51,645 bases of DNA from Candidatus Omnitrophota bacterium. GTDB taxonomy: Bacteria > Omnitrophota > Gorgyraeia > Aquiviventales > Aquiviventaceae. The first letter of the stretch is position 1, and every line of letters starts with the position of its first letter. Shown one piece after another: positions 8,387-17,839 of this stretch. Location of the stretch: NCBI GenBank assembly GCA_016190215.1, contig JACPRA010000026.1:1-51645 (forward strand). The letters run 5' to 3'. The position numbers were made by a program, and so were the translations under genes. A model generated the notes under the pieces. The model searched no databases and was not told the origin of the DNA. It saw only the letters and a program-made list of their open reading frames with translations.

Positions 8387-9283
8387 ATGAGCCGGGAACG
8401 GGTGGCGTTTTTGGGATTGGGGACGATGGGGGCGCCGATGGCGGCGCACATCGCCAAGGCGGGCTACCCGCTCATCGTCTGGAACCGCACGCCGGCCAAA
8501 GCGCGGCCGCTGATCACGCTCGGCGCGAAAGCCGCGAAGAGCCCGGCGCACGCGGCGGCGGAAGCGGACGTGGTGATCACGATGGTCTCCCGGCCGCAGG
8601 ACGTCGAGGACGTGGTGCTGGGGCCCTCCGGCGCGCTGGAAGGATTGCAGGCCGGGGCGGTGCTGGTGGATATGAGCACCGTCAGCCCGGTCACGTCGCG
8701 CAAGCTGGCCGGGGCGGTGGCGACCAAGCATGCGGAATTTCTGGACGCGCCGGTCGTCGGCTCCAAAGGCCCGGCCACCGACGGCACGCTGGTCATCCTC
8801 GTCGGCGGCCTGCCGCCGACGCTGAAGCGCTGCGAGCCGATCTTGCGGACGATGGGGAAGACGATCATCCATGCCGGCAACGTCGGCTGCGGCTCCGCGT
8901 TGAAGCTGGCGACGAACTTGATGCTGGGGCACCTCTCCGCCGGTTTTGTGGAAGCGCTCATCCTCGTGCAGGCTGCCGGGTTGGATCCACAGCGGTTCTT
9001 GGAAGTGGTGCACGCCAGTCCCTTCGCCTCGCCGTGGTATCAGACGAAAGGTGTTGGCATGCTCAAGGGGGATTTCACCCCCCATTTTGCCCTGAAGCAT
9101 ATGCGAAAAGACTTTGAGCTGATGTGCGGTCTGGCGAAGGAGACGCGCGCTGCCGTGCCGGTGACGGAGGCGATCCGGAAGCTCTTTGCCGAGGCGGAAA
9201 GTGCCGGCAAGGGCGAGCTGGATTATTCCGCGATCCTGGCCCATCTCCAGGGCAACGCTCCCGCAGTGGTCACTCCCTCATGA
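8387..9283 (+). CDS. NAD(P)-dependent beta-hydroxyacid dehydrogenase (3-hydroxyisobutyrate dehydrogenase family)
   Basis: A 298-residue protein with an N-terminal Rossmann motif FLGLGTMGAPMAAH, a 'VDMSTVSP' segment, 'FLDAPVVGSKGPA' (the substrate-binding signature of the family) and the catalytic lysine in 'GCGSALKLATNLML'. The C-terminal helical domain is present. The sequence flavour, with GxLxxxxxD and 'FALKHMRKDFEL', is close to the glyoxylate/succinic semialdehyde reductase branch, but substrate is not decided. Its TGA overlaps the ppc ATG. Confidence 0.88.
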   Translation: MSRERVAFLGLGTMGAPMAAHIAKAGYPLIVWNRTPAKARPLITLGAKAAKSPAHAAAEADVVITMVSRPQDVEDVVLGPSGALEGLQAGAVLVDMSTVSPVTSRKLAGAVATKHAEFLDAPVVGSKGPATDGTLVILVGGLPPTLKRCEPILRTMGKTIIHAGNVGCGSALKLATNLMLGHLSAGFVEALILVQAAGLDPQRFLEVVHASPFASPWYQTKGVGMLKGDFTPHFALKHMRKDFELMCGLAKETRAAVPVTEAIRKLFAEAESAGKGELDYSAILAHLQGNAPAVVTPS

Positions 9284-12078
9284 AAAACGGCGCGAAATTC
9301 ACTCCAGCCGACGAGCGCAAGCTCCGCCCGCTGCGCGAGGACGTCCGCTTGTTGGGCGAGCTGCTGGGTGAAGTCTTGATCCAGCAGGAAGGCCGCGGGC
9401 TGTTCGACACCGAAGAGCGCATCCGCACCGCCGCCATCACGGCGCGGCGCAACGGCGGCACCGCCCTCCAGGCCCGCCTCGCCACGCGGCTGGCGGAGCT
9501 GGACCTGCCCACCGCCGTCAAGATCATCCGGGCCTTCTCCGTCTATTTCCAATTGGCCAACATCGCCGAGGAGAACCACCGGCTCCGCCGCAAGCGCCAC
9601 TACGAAGCGCTGCCCGGGTTCCATCCGCAGCGCGGCTCGATCGAGGACGTGGTCTACCGGCTCCGGCGCGCGCGGGTGCCGGCGAAGGAGATCAGCCGCC
9701 ATCTCCAGTCGCTCTCCGTTAACCTGGTGCTGACCGCGCACCCCACCCAGGCGCTGCCCCCGGCGGTGCTGCGCAAGCACCATCAGATTTGGGACCGGCT
9801 GCTCCAGCGGGAGCTGATGCGCCCCACGCCGAAAGAAGAGCGGCGGATCCGCCGGGACATCTTCGAAGAGATCATGGCGCTCTGGCAGACGGACGAATTG
9901 CGCCCGCATCGCCCCACCGTCGAGGATGAGGTGGACCACGGCCTCTACTATCTCTCCTCGGTGCTCTACGACGCGCTGCCCGACACCCTGATGGCCTTCC
10001 AGGACGAGCTCTCGCGGGTCTACAAGCGCCCGTTGGAGGTCGGCCCGGTGATCCGCTTCGGTACCTGGATGGGCGGCGACAAGGACGGCAACCCCTCCGT
10101 GACCCACGAGACGCTGCGCTGGGCGCTCCTGCGCTACCGCCATGCGATCATCAGCAAATACCTGGAGACGATGGAGCGGCTGCGGGACCGCCTGACGCAA
10201 TCCGATCAGCTCTGCACAGTGTCGCCGGCCCTCGTGAAATCCGTGGCGCACGACCGGCGCAATTTCCCCGCGTTGTCCGAGTCGCTGGATGCCGCCTACC
10301 CGCACCAGCCCTACCGGCAGAAGCTGGCTATCATGGTCCATCGCCTGCGGCAGATGCTGCGGCCCGCCGGAGAGGGCGGCTATGCCGGCGCGCAAGAGCT
10401 GCGCCGGGATTTGGAGCTGATCAAGCGCAGCTTGGTGTTCCATCGCGCGGACCCGGTGGCCCGGCATGAAGTGGGGCGCGCCCTCATGCAAGCGCAGGTA
10501 TTCGGGTTTTCCTTCGCGACCGTGGATGTGCGGGACCACAGCCAGAAACACTTGGACGCGTTCGCGGAGCTCGCGATGGCGCACGGCTGGTGCTCAACCG
10601 ACCCCCGGCTGCTGCCGGAGTCGGAGCGGTGCGAGCTGCTCGGGCGCTTGCTGGCGCGGCCGCAATACGTCGAGCTGCTGCGCGGCGCCTCGCCCGCCAC
10701 CCGCGAAGTCGTGCGCACCTTCCAGGTGATGGGGGAGCACCTGGAGCAGGTGGACCCCTCGGCCATCGACGGCTACATCATCAGCATGACCCACCACGCC
10801 AGCGACGTGCTGACCGTCCTGTGGTTTTTCCAGCAGGCCGACCTGTTCCGGCGGACCACCCGCGGGTGGGAGAGCGCGGTGAACATCATCCCCTTGCTGG
10901 AAGGCATCGAAGATTTGCGCGCGGCGCATGACGTGATGGCCGCGCTGTACCGCCAGCCGAGCTACCAGCAGCACCTGAAGGCGCGCGGGCGGCTCCAGCA
11001 GATCATGCTGGGCTACTCGGACTCCAACAAAGACGGCGGGTTCTTCACCGCCAACTGGGAGCTCTATCAGACCCAGCGCCGCCTGCACGAGACGTCTCAG
11101 GCCCACCGCGTGCGGCTGCAACTCTTCCACGGGCGCGGCGGCACCATCGGCCGCGGCGGCGGCCCGCTGCACCAGGCGATCCTCGCCCAGCCGCGCGGCA
11201 CGCTGGGAGGGCGCATCAAGATCACCGAGCAGGGCGAAGTCGTCGCCTCGAAATATGGCAACGCGTCCATGGCGGTACGCAACCTGGAGCTGGTGTTGTC
11301 GGCCGTGCTGGAAGCGACCCTGCTGCCCTCCCAGGACTCGCATCAGGCCGAGTGGGAAGGGCAAATGGAGCAATTGTCCCAAGCCGCTTACCGGCAGTAC
11401 CGCCGCACCGTGTTCGAAGACCCGGCGTTCCTGCAGTATTTTGAGCAGGCCACCCCCATTGACGCGATTGAGCAGTTCCGCATCGGCTCGCGCCCGTCCC
11501 AGCGCCCGGGCGGGGGACGGGCAACAGGCCGCGCGTCGCCGCGGCGCATCGAATCGCTGCGGGCGATCCCCTGGGTGTTCAGTTGGATCCAAAGCCGCCA
11601 CGTCCTGCCGAGCTGGTTTCCCTTCGGCAGCGCGGTGGTGGACCTCACCGGCCGCCACCCCCGGGGCCTGCAGGAGCTGCAGCGGCTGTACGCGCAGATG
11701 CCGTGGTTCCACGTGATGGTGGATTTCATTCAGATGAGCCTTGGCATGGCCGACATGCAGATCGCCCGCCAGTATGCCGGTTTGGTCCGGCCCGCATCAG
11801 TGGGCCGGCGCATCTTCGGGGCGCTTACCGCCGAATACGAGCTGACCAAGCGCGTGGTGCTCGGCATCACGCGGCAAAAGGTGCTGCTGGAATCCAACTA
11901 CGTGCTGCAGAACGCGATCCGCCTGCGCAACCCGTACGTGGATCCGCTGAGCTTGCTGCAGGTCCACCTGCTGCGGCAGTGGCGCGGCAGCCGCGATCCC
12001 AAGCGCCGGGAGATGCTGCAGCGGGCGCTGGCCTTGACCATCAACGGCATCGCCGCCGGGATGCGGCATACAGGGTAA
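9280..12078 (+). CDS. ppc: Phosphoenolpyruvate carboxylase
   Basis: A 932-residue protein. Active-site segments are [11 protein letters not shown] (catalytic His), [37 protein letters not shown], and the C-terminal [11 protein letters not shown]. It makes oxaloacetate from PEP and bicarbonate, feeding the TCA cycle with the nearby sdh genes. The start ATG 9280 overlaps the previous stop. Between 'IGSRPSQRP' and '[13 protein letters not shown]' (around 11500-11550) there are roughly ten extra Gly/Arg-rich residues not typical of the family, in a GC-rich stretch. Confidence 0.95.
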   Translation: MKNGAKFTPADERKLRPLREDVRLLGELLGEVLIQQEGRGLFDTEERIRTAAITARRNGGTALQARLATRLAELDLPTAVKIIRAFSVYFQLANIAEENHRLRRKRHYEALPGFHPQRGSIEDVVYRLRRARVPAKEISRHLQSLSVNLVLTAHPTQALPPAVLRKHHQIWDRLLQRELMRPTPKEERRIRRDIFEEIMALWQTDELRPHRPTVEDEVDHGLYYLSSVLYDALPDTLMAFQDELSRVYKRPLEVGPVIRFGTWMGGDKDGNPSVTHETLRWALLRYRHAIISKYLETMERLRDRLTQSDQLCTVSPALVKSVAHDRRNFPALSESLDAAYPHQPYRQKLAIMVHRLRQMLRPAGEGGYAGAQELRRDLELIKRSLVFHRADPVARHEVGRALMQAQVFGFSFATVDVRDHSQKHLDAFAELAMAHGWCSTDPRLLPESERCELLGRLLARPQYVELLRGASPATREVVRTFQVMGEHLEQVDPSAIDGYIISMTHHASDVLTVLWFFQQADLFRRTTRGWESAVNIIPLLEGIEDLRAAHDVMAALYRQPSYQQHLKARGRLQQIMLGYSDSNKDGGFFTANWELYQTQRRLHETSQAHRVRLQLFHGRGGTIGRGGGPLHQAILAQPRGTLGGRIKITEQGEVVASKYGNASMAVRNLELVLSAVLEATLLPSQDSHQAEWEGQMEQLSQAAYRQYRRTVFEDPAFLQYFEQATPIDAIEQFRIGSRPSQRPGGGRATGRASPRRIESLRAIPWVFSWIQSRHVLPSWFPFGSAVVDLTGRHPRGLQELQRLYAQMPWFHVMVDFIQMSLGMADMQIARQYAGLVRPASVGRRIFGALTAEYELTKRVVLGITRQKVLLESNYVLQNAIRLRNPYVDPLSLLQVHLLRQWRGSRDPKRREMLQRALALTINGIAAGMRHTG

Positions 12079-12081
12079 CAT

Positions 12082-12105
12082 CAGCACACAGCCAACAGCA
12101 CACAG
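12082..12105 (+). repeat. Heptamer array, copy 2 (between ppc and VKOR gene)
   Basis: Three 7-mers plus 3 nt: CAGCACA, CAGCCAA, CAGCACA, CAG, followed by the common inner flank AGAAG. It begins 3 bp after the ppc stop and ends 12 bp before ATG 12118. The middle variant unit with CCAA recurs in the reverse-strand copy at 22323-22350, so those two arrays are close relatives. Confidence 0.8.
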
Positions 12106-12117
12106 AAGGTGACGTGA

Positions 12118-13389
12118 ATGCGACGACAAGCTGGAGCCGCGCTCTGCGCGCTGTTGAGCCTGATCGGCTTGGGTATCTGCGTCTATCTGGAAATCGTCCA
12201 TCTGGGCTTATTGCGCGGCGATTTGATCGGCGGCTCGGCCTGCAGCGCGGCGGGCACGGCGTTCAACTGCCATGCCGTCACGACCAGCCCGATCGGCACC
12301 GTCCTCGGATTGCCCTTGGCGCTGTGGGGCGCGGTGGGCTACCTGGTGATGCTCGGCCTCGCCATCGTGGCGTGGCGGGTCGAGGCAGACGCGCCGCGCG
12401 CGTTCGCCGCCCTCTTCGGCCTCAGCCTGGCGTGCGTGATCGCGGATGCGGCGCTGCTAGCGGTCATGCTGCTGTCTATTCATTACCTCTGCCCGCTCTG
12501 TTTGGGGACCTACGCGGTGAATGTCCTGATGGTCGTGGTGTCGTACGCGGCGCTGCGCCAACCGTGGTCCGCGCTGTCGGGCCAATGGGTGCGGTCGTTG
12601 AGTTCGCTCACGCCGGACCGGCGCGCCCCGGTCACGTGGGTGATCTGGGCGGTCGGCTTGACCGGGCTCGTGGGCGCATTCTCCGTGCAGTACGCCGCGG
12701 CATTTGCGGTGTACGGCCCCCCGGGCAACCTGCGCAAGCAGATGACGCAGTTCGTCTCCAAGCAGCCGCGCGTGACGGTGGACACGGCGCGCGATCCGCA
12801 GAAGGGGGCAGCCGATGGCGCCCTCCGGCTGGTTGAATTCAGCGATTTCTTTTGCCCATCCTGCCAGCGCGCGTCACAGCTGATGCCGGTCCTCTTGAGC
12901 GCCCACCACGATGCCGCGTTTTCGTTCAAAAATTTTCCGCTCGATCCTGAATGTAACAGGAGCGTCACCCACGCGGGCCATGCCAAGGCCTGCCGCGTGG
13001 CGGCTGCCGGGGAATGCGCGCATGAGCAAGGCAAGTTCTGGCCGTTCCATGACCTGGTGTTTCAGGAGACGCCGAATTACAAGGCCGCCAACGTGGAGCG
13101 CGACGCCCAGCGCGCCGGGCTGGATGTGGCGGCATTCCGCGCGTGCATGGACAGCGGCCGGGGAATGGCGGCGGTCGCGCGGGACGTGGAAGACGGCATC
13201 GCCATCGGCGTGAGCAGCACGCCGACGTTCGTGGTGAACGGCGTGCCGGTCACCGGTGTCATGGCGCCCGCCACCTTCGCCACCTTCGTCAGCGTCGTGC
13301 GCAGCACGCCGCCCCCGGCGCCGGTTGCCGCCCCCGCTCAGGCTCCTGCGCCGGACGGGCACGTGCACGAGCCGTCCGCCTCGCCGTGA
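12118..13389 (+). CDS. Vitamin K epoxide reductase (VKOR) - DsbA-like thioredoxin fusion
   Basis: A 423-residue membrane protein. The first 190 residues form about five hydrophobic helices with the VKOR cysteines: C42 and C51 in the loop, and the CPLC pair C125/C128. After a linker, a thioredoxin domain carries FFCPSC (C246/C249) and a cis-Pro segment STPTFVVNG. The domain pair makes a self-contained disulfide-forming system in which the DsbA-like part oxidises substrate proteins in the periplasm and VKOR passes electrons to quinone. The C-terminal tail is Pro/Ala-rich and ends in His-containing residues. GTGA overlap couples it to the DUF309 gene. Confidence 0.9.
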   Translation: MRRQAGAALCALLSLIGLGICVYLEIVHLGLLRGDLIGGSACSAAGTAFNCHAVTTSPIGTVLGLPLALWGAVGYLVMLGLAIVAWRVEADAPRAFAALFGLSLACVIADAALLAVMLLSIHYLCPLCLGTYAVNVLMVVVSYAALRQPWSALSGQWVRSLSSLTPDRRAPVTWVIWAVGLTGLVGAFSVQYAAAFAVYGPPGNLRKQMTQFVSKQPRVTVDTARDPQKGAADGALRLVEFSDFFCPSCQRASQLMPVLLSAHHDAAFSFKNFPLDPECNRSVTHAGHAKACRVAAAGECAHEQGKFWPFHDLVFQETPNYKAANVERDAQRAGLDVAAFRACMDSGRGMAAVARDVEDGIAIGVSSTPTFVVNGVPVTGVMAPATFATFVSVVRSTPPPAPVAAPAQAPAPDGHVHEPSASP

Positions 13390-13757
13390 CGCGGCCTGCG
13401 GACGCGCCTGATCCGCACCTGGCTGAGGGAGTCGCGCTCTTCAATCAGGGGCGGTTCTTCGAGTGCCACGAGGTGCTCGAGCGGCGATGGCTCACGCTGG
13501 AAGGGCCCCGCAAAGAGTGTTACAAGGGGTTGATTCAATTAGCGGTCGCGTACTACCATTGGTCGCGCAACAACCGCGCCGGGGCGCTGCGCGTGGCGCG
13601 GTCCGGGTTGCGGTACTTGAAGAGCGCCACCCCGGCGATATGCGACCGGGTGGACGTCAGGCGCGTCGTCAGGGAGCACGAGGAGCTGTTCGGATGGCTG
13701 GAGCAACACCCGCAGCGGTTCGATCCGCAGTTGGTGCGGCCGATCCGGTATACCTGA
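13386..13757 (+). CDS. DUF309 domain protein
   Basis: A 123-residue all-helical protein. 'GVALFNQGRFFECHEVLERRW' followed by 'CYKGLIQLAVAYYHWSRNN' is the DUF309 signature, with the HE and Y-H residues conserved. The function of the family is unknown. It starts at GTG 13386, overlapping the VKOR stop by 4 bp, and ends one base before mtnA. Confidence 0.85.
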   Translation: MTRPADAPDPHLAEGVALFNQGRFFECHEVLERRWLTLEGPRKECYKGLIQLAVAYYHWSRNNRAGALRVARSGLRYLKSATPAICDRVDVRRVVREHEELFGWLEQHPQRFDPQLVRPIRYT

Positions 13758-13758
13758 A

Positions 13759-14844
13759 ATGAAGGTCAACGGCCGGCCCTATCAGACCGTGTGGCTGGAC
13801 GGCTCGACGGTCAAGCTGATCGAGCAACGGAAGCTGCCGCACGTGTTTGAGGTGGCCTCCTACGCCACCCATCACGAGACGGCCCGCGCCATCCAGGAGA
13901 TGGTGGTGCGCGGCGCCGGAGCGATCGGCGCGGCCGCCGGCTACGCCATGGCGCAGGCCGCGCTGCACGCGCCCGAGGCGCGCTTCCATGACGCGCTGGA
14001 TAAGGCGGCCGGGGTGATCCGCGCCACCCGCCCGACGGCGCACGACCTGTTTTACGCCGTGGACCGGGTGTGCCGGGCGGCCTCCTGCGCGAACAGTGTC
14101 GAGTCGGCCCGGATGGCCGCGGTCCGCGCCGCCACCGCGCTGGCGCAGGACAATGCCCGCGCCTGCCAAGCGATGGGCCGCGCCGGATTGCCGCTGATGA
14201 CGCCGGGCCTGCGGATGCTCACGCATTGCAACGCCGGATGGCTGGCCTTCGTGGATTGGGGCAGCGCCCTCGCCCCGGTCTACGCGGCGCAGGAGGCCGG
14301 CATTGAGGTCTTCGTCTATGCCACCGAAACGCGCCCCCGCTCGCAGGGGGCCAAGCTGACGGAGTGGGAGCTGGCCCAGGCCGACGTGCCGCATCAATTG
14401 ATTGCGGACACCGCGGCCGGGTCCCTGTTCCAGCGCGGCGAGATCGGCTTGGTGATCGTCGGCGCGGACCGCATCGCCGCCAACGGCGACACGGCCAACA
14501 AAATCGGCACCTACACGCTGGCCGTCCTGGCCCGGCGCCACAACGTGCCGTTCTACGTGGCGGCCTCGCGCTCCACCTTTGATCTCGCCACGCCGGACGG
14601 CTCGGCCATCCCCATCGAGCAGCGCAGCGAAGACGAAGTGCTCTACGTGTGGGGCCGCGCCGACGACGGCTCGCTGCAGCGGGTGCGGATCGCCGGGCCG
14701 GACGCGCGGGCGTTGAACCCCGCGTTCGACGTCACCCCGGCGGAGCTGATCCGCGGCTTCATCACCGACCAGGGCATCCTGCCGGCCACCCCGGACGCCG
14801 TGGCCGCTTACATGCGCGAGCCTGAGGCATCGCCGGCGGCATGA
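13759..14844 (+). CDS. mtnA: S-methyl-5-thioribose-1-phosphate isomerase MtnA
   Basis: A 361-residue protein with 'VVRGAGAIGAAAGYAMA', the catalytic cysteine in 'LTHCNAGWLA', the 'ETRPRSQGAKLTEWEL' motif and the catalytic aspartate in 'VGADRIAANGDTANKIGT'. It isomerises methylthioribose-1-phosphate to methylthioribulose-1-phosphate in methionine salvage. No other mtn genes are in the window, so it may act in a partial salvage or MTA-isoprenoid-type shunt. The start is 1 bp after the DUF309 stop; the end overlaps the next gene by 4 bp. Confidence 0.93.
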   Translation: MKVNGRPYQTVWLDGSTVKLIEQRKLPHVFEVASYATHHETARAIQEMVVRGAGAIGAAAGYAMAQAALHAPEARFHDALDKAAGVIRATRPTAHDLFYAVDRVCRAASCANSVESARMAAVRAATALAQDNARACQAMGRAGLPLMTPGLRMLTHCNAGWLAFVDWGSALAPVYAAQEAGIEVFVYATETRPRSQGAKLTEWELAQADVPHQLIADTAAGSLFQRGEIGLVIVGADRIAANGDTANKIGTYTLAVLARRHNVPFYVAASRSTFDLATPDGSAIPIEQRSEDEVLYVWGRADDGSLQRVRIAGPDARALNPAFDVTPAELIRGFITDQGILPATPDAVAAYMREPEASPAA

Positions 14845-15446
14845 TCCCCTCCCGCTTGGACGCCGTGCTGCGCCGGATTGACGAGCTGAACCGCCAAGAC
14901 CCGAACACGGACGTCGTCGCCGGCGCGTCCCAGCCGCATGAGCTGGCCTACGCGCAGCGCCTGACGGACTGGGTGCTGCGCTTGAACCCGAATGCCTCAG
15001 AGATCCTGCGCATCGCCGCCCGCGGGCAGCACGTCCAGCGCTGGACCATCCCGCGCTCCCGCTATCCGATGAACCGCGCGGGCTATCTCAAATGGCGCGA
15101 AGTCTTGAAAGCCTTTCACATCGAGACGGTCCAACGGCTCATGCGGGAGTCCGGTTACGACGAGGCGTCGTGCGCGCAGGTGGGGCTGATCATGAGCAAG
15201 AAGGCGTTGGGCGCCGATCCGGACACGCAAACGCTGGAAGACGCGCTCTGCCTGGTCTTTCTCGAGACGCAATTCGACGAGCTGCGGCGCAAGACCCCGG
15301 ACGACAAGATGCGCGTGATCGTGCAGAAGACGTGGCTGAAGCTCAGCCCGCAGGGGCGCGCCGCGGCGCTGGCCCTGCCGTTTGGCGCCGAGGATCAGCG
15401 CTGGCTGGCGCGCGCGGTGGGCGGGTCGGAGAGCTCGTCGCGGTAA
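14841..15446 (+). CDS. DUF4202 domain protein
   Basis: A 201-residue soluble protein. 'ELAYAQRLTDWVLRLNP', 'AARGQHVQRWTIPRSRYPMN' and 'LEDALCLVFLETQF' match DUF4202 as I know it; the conserved H, R and D residues suggest an HD-like metal site, but no function is established. It is coupled to mtnA (ATGA). Its last 52 bp overlap the convergent nth gene. Confidence 0.8.
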   Translation: MIPSRLDAVLRRIDELNRQDPNTDVVAGASQPHELAYAQRLTDWVLRLNPNASEILRIAARGQHVQRWTIPRSRYPMNRAGYLKWREVLKAFHIETVQRLMRESGYDEASCAQVGLIMSKKALGADPDTQTLEDALCLVFLETQFDELRRKTPDDKMRVIVQKTWLKLSPQGRAAALALPFGAEDQRWLARAVGGSESSSR

Positions 15447-16093
15447 GCGGGGCAGAGGCCGGCCCCGATGGGGCACTCGCGGCACTTGGGGGAGGCGGCT
15501 GTGCAGATGGAGCGGCCGTGCTGGATCATCTGATGGCCGAACTTCGTCCACTGCGATTGGGGGACGAGCCGGATCAAATCCTGCTCGATCTTGTCCCGGT
15601 CGGTGTGCGCGCTCAGGCCCAGCCGCTGGCTCAGGCGCATGACGTGCGTGTCCACGACGATGCCGCTGGAGATTCCGAACGCGTTGCCCAGCACCACGTT
15701 GGCCGTCTTGCGCGCCACGCCATGCAGGGTCACCAAGTCTTCCATCCGGTTCGGCAGCTTGCCGCGGAAGCGCTCGACAATGGTCCGGCAGGCTTGTTTG
15801 ATGCTCTTGGCTTTGTTGCGGTAAAAATTCACTCTCGCGACGGCGCGCTCCAGTTCTTCAACCGGCGCTTCGGCGTAATTGGCCGGGGTGCGGTACCGCC
15901 GGAAGAGCGCCGGGGTCACGGTGTTGACCAGCGCATCCGTACACTGCGCGGAGAGGATCGTGGCGACGAGCAGCTCCAGCGGTGTTGCGTAATTCAGGGA
16001 GCACGTCGCGTCGGGGTAGGCGTGCTCGAGCGCCTTCACAATCTTGCCGATGCGCTTGGCAGCCGGCGGCAGGGGCGACGCGGTCTTGGCCAT
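15395..16093 (-). CDS. nth: Endonuclease III
   Basis: A 232-residue DNA glycosylase/AP lyase. It has the helix-hairpin-helix LVTLHGVARKTANVV with the catalytic Lys (RKTA), the catalytic Asp in 'GIVVDTHVMRLSQRL', and a C-terminal [4Fe-4S] loop C-x6-C-x2-C-x5-C (CTAASPKCRECPIGAGLC). It repairs oxidised pyrimidines. A minus-strand extended -10 sits 9 nt before its ATG. It overlaps the 3' end of the DUF4202 gene and is divergent from the next SDR. Confidence 0.93.
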   Translation of the reverse strand: MAKTASPLPPAAKRIGKIVKALEHAYPDATCSLNYATPLELLVATILSAQCTDALVNTVTPALFRRYRTPANYAEAPVEELERAVARVNFYRNKAKSIKQACRTIVERFRGKLPNRMEDLVTLHGVARKTANVVLGNAFGISSGIVVDTHVMRLSQRLGLSAHTDRDKIEQDLIRLVPQSQWTKFGHQMIQHGRSICTAASPKCRECPIGAGLCPAYRDELSDPPTARASQR

Positions 16094-16102
16094 CGTGGAA
16101 AA

Positions 16103-16108
16103 ATTGTA
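16103..16108 (-). promoter_or_regulatory. Extended -10 box of nth, near-leaderless
   Basis: On the minus strand TGCTACAAT ends 9 nt before the nth ATG (16093), predicting a leader of about 3 nt with no ribosome binding site. Confidence 0.5.
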
Positions 16109-16113
16109 GCATA

Positions 16114-16848
16114 ATGAGACTGCGCGATACAGTGGCCATCGTCACCGGGGCCGGGCGGGGGTTGGGCGAAGCGGTGGCGCTGCGGTTTGCCCGGGAAGGG
16201 GCGCGCCTGGTGCTCTGCGGCCGGCACGCGCCGGCGGTGGAGCGCGTGGCCCAACAGATCCGGCGCGCCAAGGGCGACGCGGTGGCGATCAAAGCGGACG
16301 TCTCTCTGGAGCACGACGTGGACCGATTGGCGAAGACCGCGCTCAAGACCTTCGGCCGCATTGACGCGCTCGTGAACAACGCCGGCGTGCTGACGCCCAA
16401 GGGGCCGCTTCAGCACGTCCGGGCGGCGGAGTGGGACGCGGTGATGGCCGCCAACGTGCGCGGACCCTTCTTGTGCATGCGGGCGGCGCTGCCGGCGATG
16501 CTCGCGCAGCGCAGCGGCTCCATCATGACGGTATCCTCCGGAGCGGGCAAGCGCGAGGCGCCGCTGTGGGGGCCGTACGCCGTCTCCAAGTTCGCGGTGG
16601 AGGGTCTGACCCTCGTGGCGGCGGGAGAAACCCGCGGCGCCGGCGTGCGGGTCAATGCCGTCAATCCCGGCGCGGTGCGCACCGCCATGCGGGCGGCCGC
16701 GTATCCGCACGAGGATCCGATGACGCTCCCGCTTCCGGAGGCGGTCGCGGGCCTGTTTGTCTACCTGGCCTCGGAGGCATCGCAAGGTGTGACCGGGCAA
16801 TCCATTGACGCGCCGGCCTGGCTGTCGGAGCATCCGGAATGGCGGTGA
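16114..16848 (+). CDS. SDR family oxidoreductase
   Basis: A 244-residue classical short-chain dehydrogenase: TGAGRGLG nucleotide-binding motif near residue 11, 'DALVNNAG', catalytic Ser in 'MTVSSGAG', and Y-A-V-S-K. The loss of the usual 'GG...I' end is replaced by 'TGQSIDAPAWLSEH'. The substrate is unknown. It is divergent from nth with only 20 bp between them, and its end overlaps the PilZ gene by 10 bp. I see no Shine-Dalgarno. Confidence 0.85.
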   Translation: MRLRDTVAIVTGAGRGLGEAVALRFAREGARLVLCGRHAPAVERVAQQIRRAKGDAVAIKADVSLEHDVDRLAKTALKTFGRIDALVNNAGVLTPKGPLQHVRAAEWDAVMAANVRGPFLCMRAALPAMLAQRSGSIMTVSSGAGKREAPLWGPYAVSKFAVEGLTLVAAGETRGAGVRVNAVNPGAVRTAMRAAAYPHEDPMTLPLPEAVAGLFVYLASEASQGVTGQSIDAPAWLSEHPEWR

Positions 16849-17447
16849 TGCCGGAGGTCCAACTCGAGCGGCGCGGCGCGCTTCGCCTGCCCTGGGTCAA
16901 GCGGGTGGAGGTGAACCGTCAGGGCGCCGTCCCGGTCGCCGTGGACTCCGTGAACCTCAGCGAGGCCGGCCTGTGCGTCAGGCTGCGCGAGACCTTGGAG
17001 ATCAGCTCGGCGGTGACGCTGCGCCTCTTCGCCGAGGCGCGCAAGCCGCCGGTCACCTGCGCCGGCCGCGTGGCGTGGGTGGTCCAGCGGCTGGATCTGC
17101 GCAGCCGCCCGCCGTTCCTCTACGATGTGGGGGTGGAATTCGTGAATCCGCCCGGCCCCGTGCGCCGGCTGGCCGTCCGCCTGGGGACCTCGAGCCCGGC
17201 GTCCTCCAGGGCGGCGCGCGCGCCGTCGTCGAGCCGCGGTGTCGAGTCCCTCATGATTCGCGGCCGCTGCTACCTGCCGCGGTTGCAGAAAGAAGGCAGC
17301 CGGCAGGGCGCGTGGCATTTGATCGTCTGGGTTGATGGGGTTCCATGCTTCAGCCGCCGCTATGCTTCCGAGCGGGAGGGGGTCGCCGGCTGGAAGCAGT
17401 TCAAACGCGCAGCCTCGCCATTGGCGGGCAGAAAGGTGGGCACATGA
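16839..17447 (+). CDS. PilZ domain protein with an uncharacterised C-terminal extension
   Basis: A 202-residue protein. Residues 10-110 look like PilZ: 'ERRGALRLPW' (RxxxR-like), 'VNLSEAGLCVRL' (the D/NxSxxG motif) and 'VGVEFVNPP'. PilZ domains bind cyclic di-GMP, though the first motif here is not canonical. After a Ser/Ala/Arg linker, residues 135-200 form a second, unrecognised part with 'RGRCYLPRLQK' and 'HLIVWVDGVPCF'. The gene overlaps the SDR before it and shares ATGA with the ACT gene after it. Confidence 0.75.
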   Translation: MAVMPEVQLERRGALRLPWVKRVEVNRQGAVPVAVDSVNLSEAGLCVRLRETLEISSAVTLRLFAEARKPPVTCAGRVAWVVQRLDLRSRPPFLYDVGVEFVNPPGPVRRLAVRLGTSSPASSRAARAPSSSRGVESLMIRGRCYLPRLQKEGSRQGAWHLIVWVDGVPCFSRRYASEREGVAGWKQFKRAASPLAGRKVGT

Positions 17448-17833
17448 TCGCCATTCAGAAGCAACTGTCGGTCTTCCTCGATAACCGTCCAGGGGTGCTG
17501 GCGCGCACGTGCCAGGCCCTGGCCAAAGAGGGCATCAACATCCTCGCCCTCTCCATCTCCGACACGGTGGACCATGCCGTCGTCCGGCTGCTGGTGAGCG
17601 ATCCGCCCAAAGCCGCCGCTCTCCTGCAGCGGCTGCACCACACCGTCCACGAAAGAGACGTCCTGCTGCTGGAGGTGCCCAACGCGCCCGGCGCCTTGGC
17701 GGGCATCGCCGAGAAGCTGGCGGGCGCGGGCATCAACATTGAGTACGCGTATTGCACGTCCGCCTCCCAAGCTGTCGGGAATCTCGTGCTGAGGACGAGC
17801 GATTTGGAAGCCACGATCGACGCCCTGGGATAA
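17444..17833 (+). CDS. Tandem ACT domain protein
   Basis: A 129-residue protein made of two ACT domains: 'VFLDNRPGVLARTCQALAKEGINI' at the start and 'VPNAPGALAGIAEKLAGAGINIEY' in the second half. ACT domains bind amino acids and regulate enzymes; stand-alone pairs like this act as small regulators, but the partner is unknown. An AAAGGTGG sequence lies before ATG 17444. Confidence 0.88.
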   Translation: MIAIQKQLSVFLDNRPGVLARTCQALAKEGINILALSISDTVDHAVVRLLVSDPPKAAALLQRLHHTVHERDVLLLEVPNAPGALAGIAEKLAGAGINIEYAYCTSASQAVGNLVLRTSDLEATIDALG

Positions 17834-17839
17834 TACGCC

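Noticed and set aside
16110-16115. CATAAT as a -10 box for the SDR gene at 16114
   Set aside because: It overlaps the ATG itself, so a start there would lie inside the gene; no better promoter was found.
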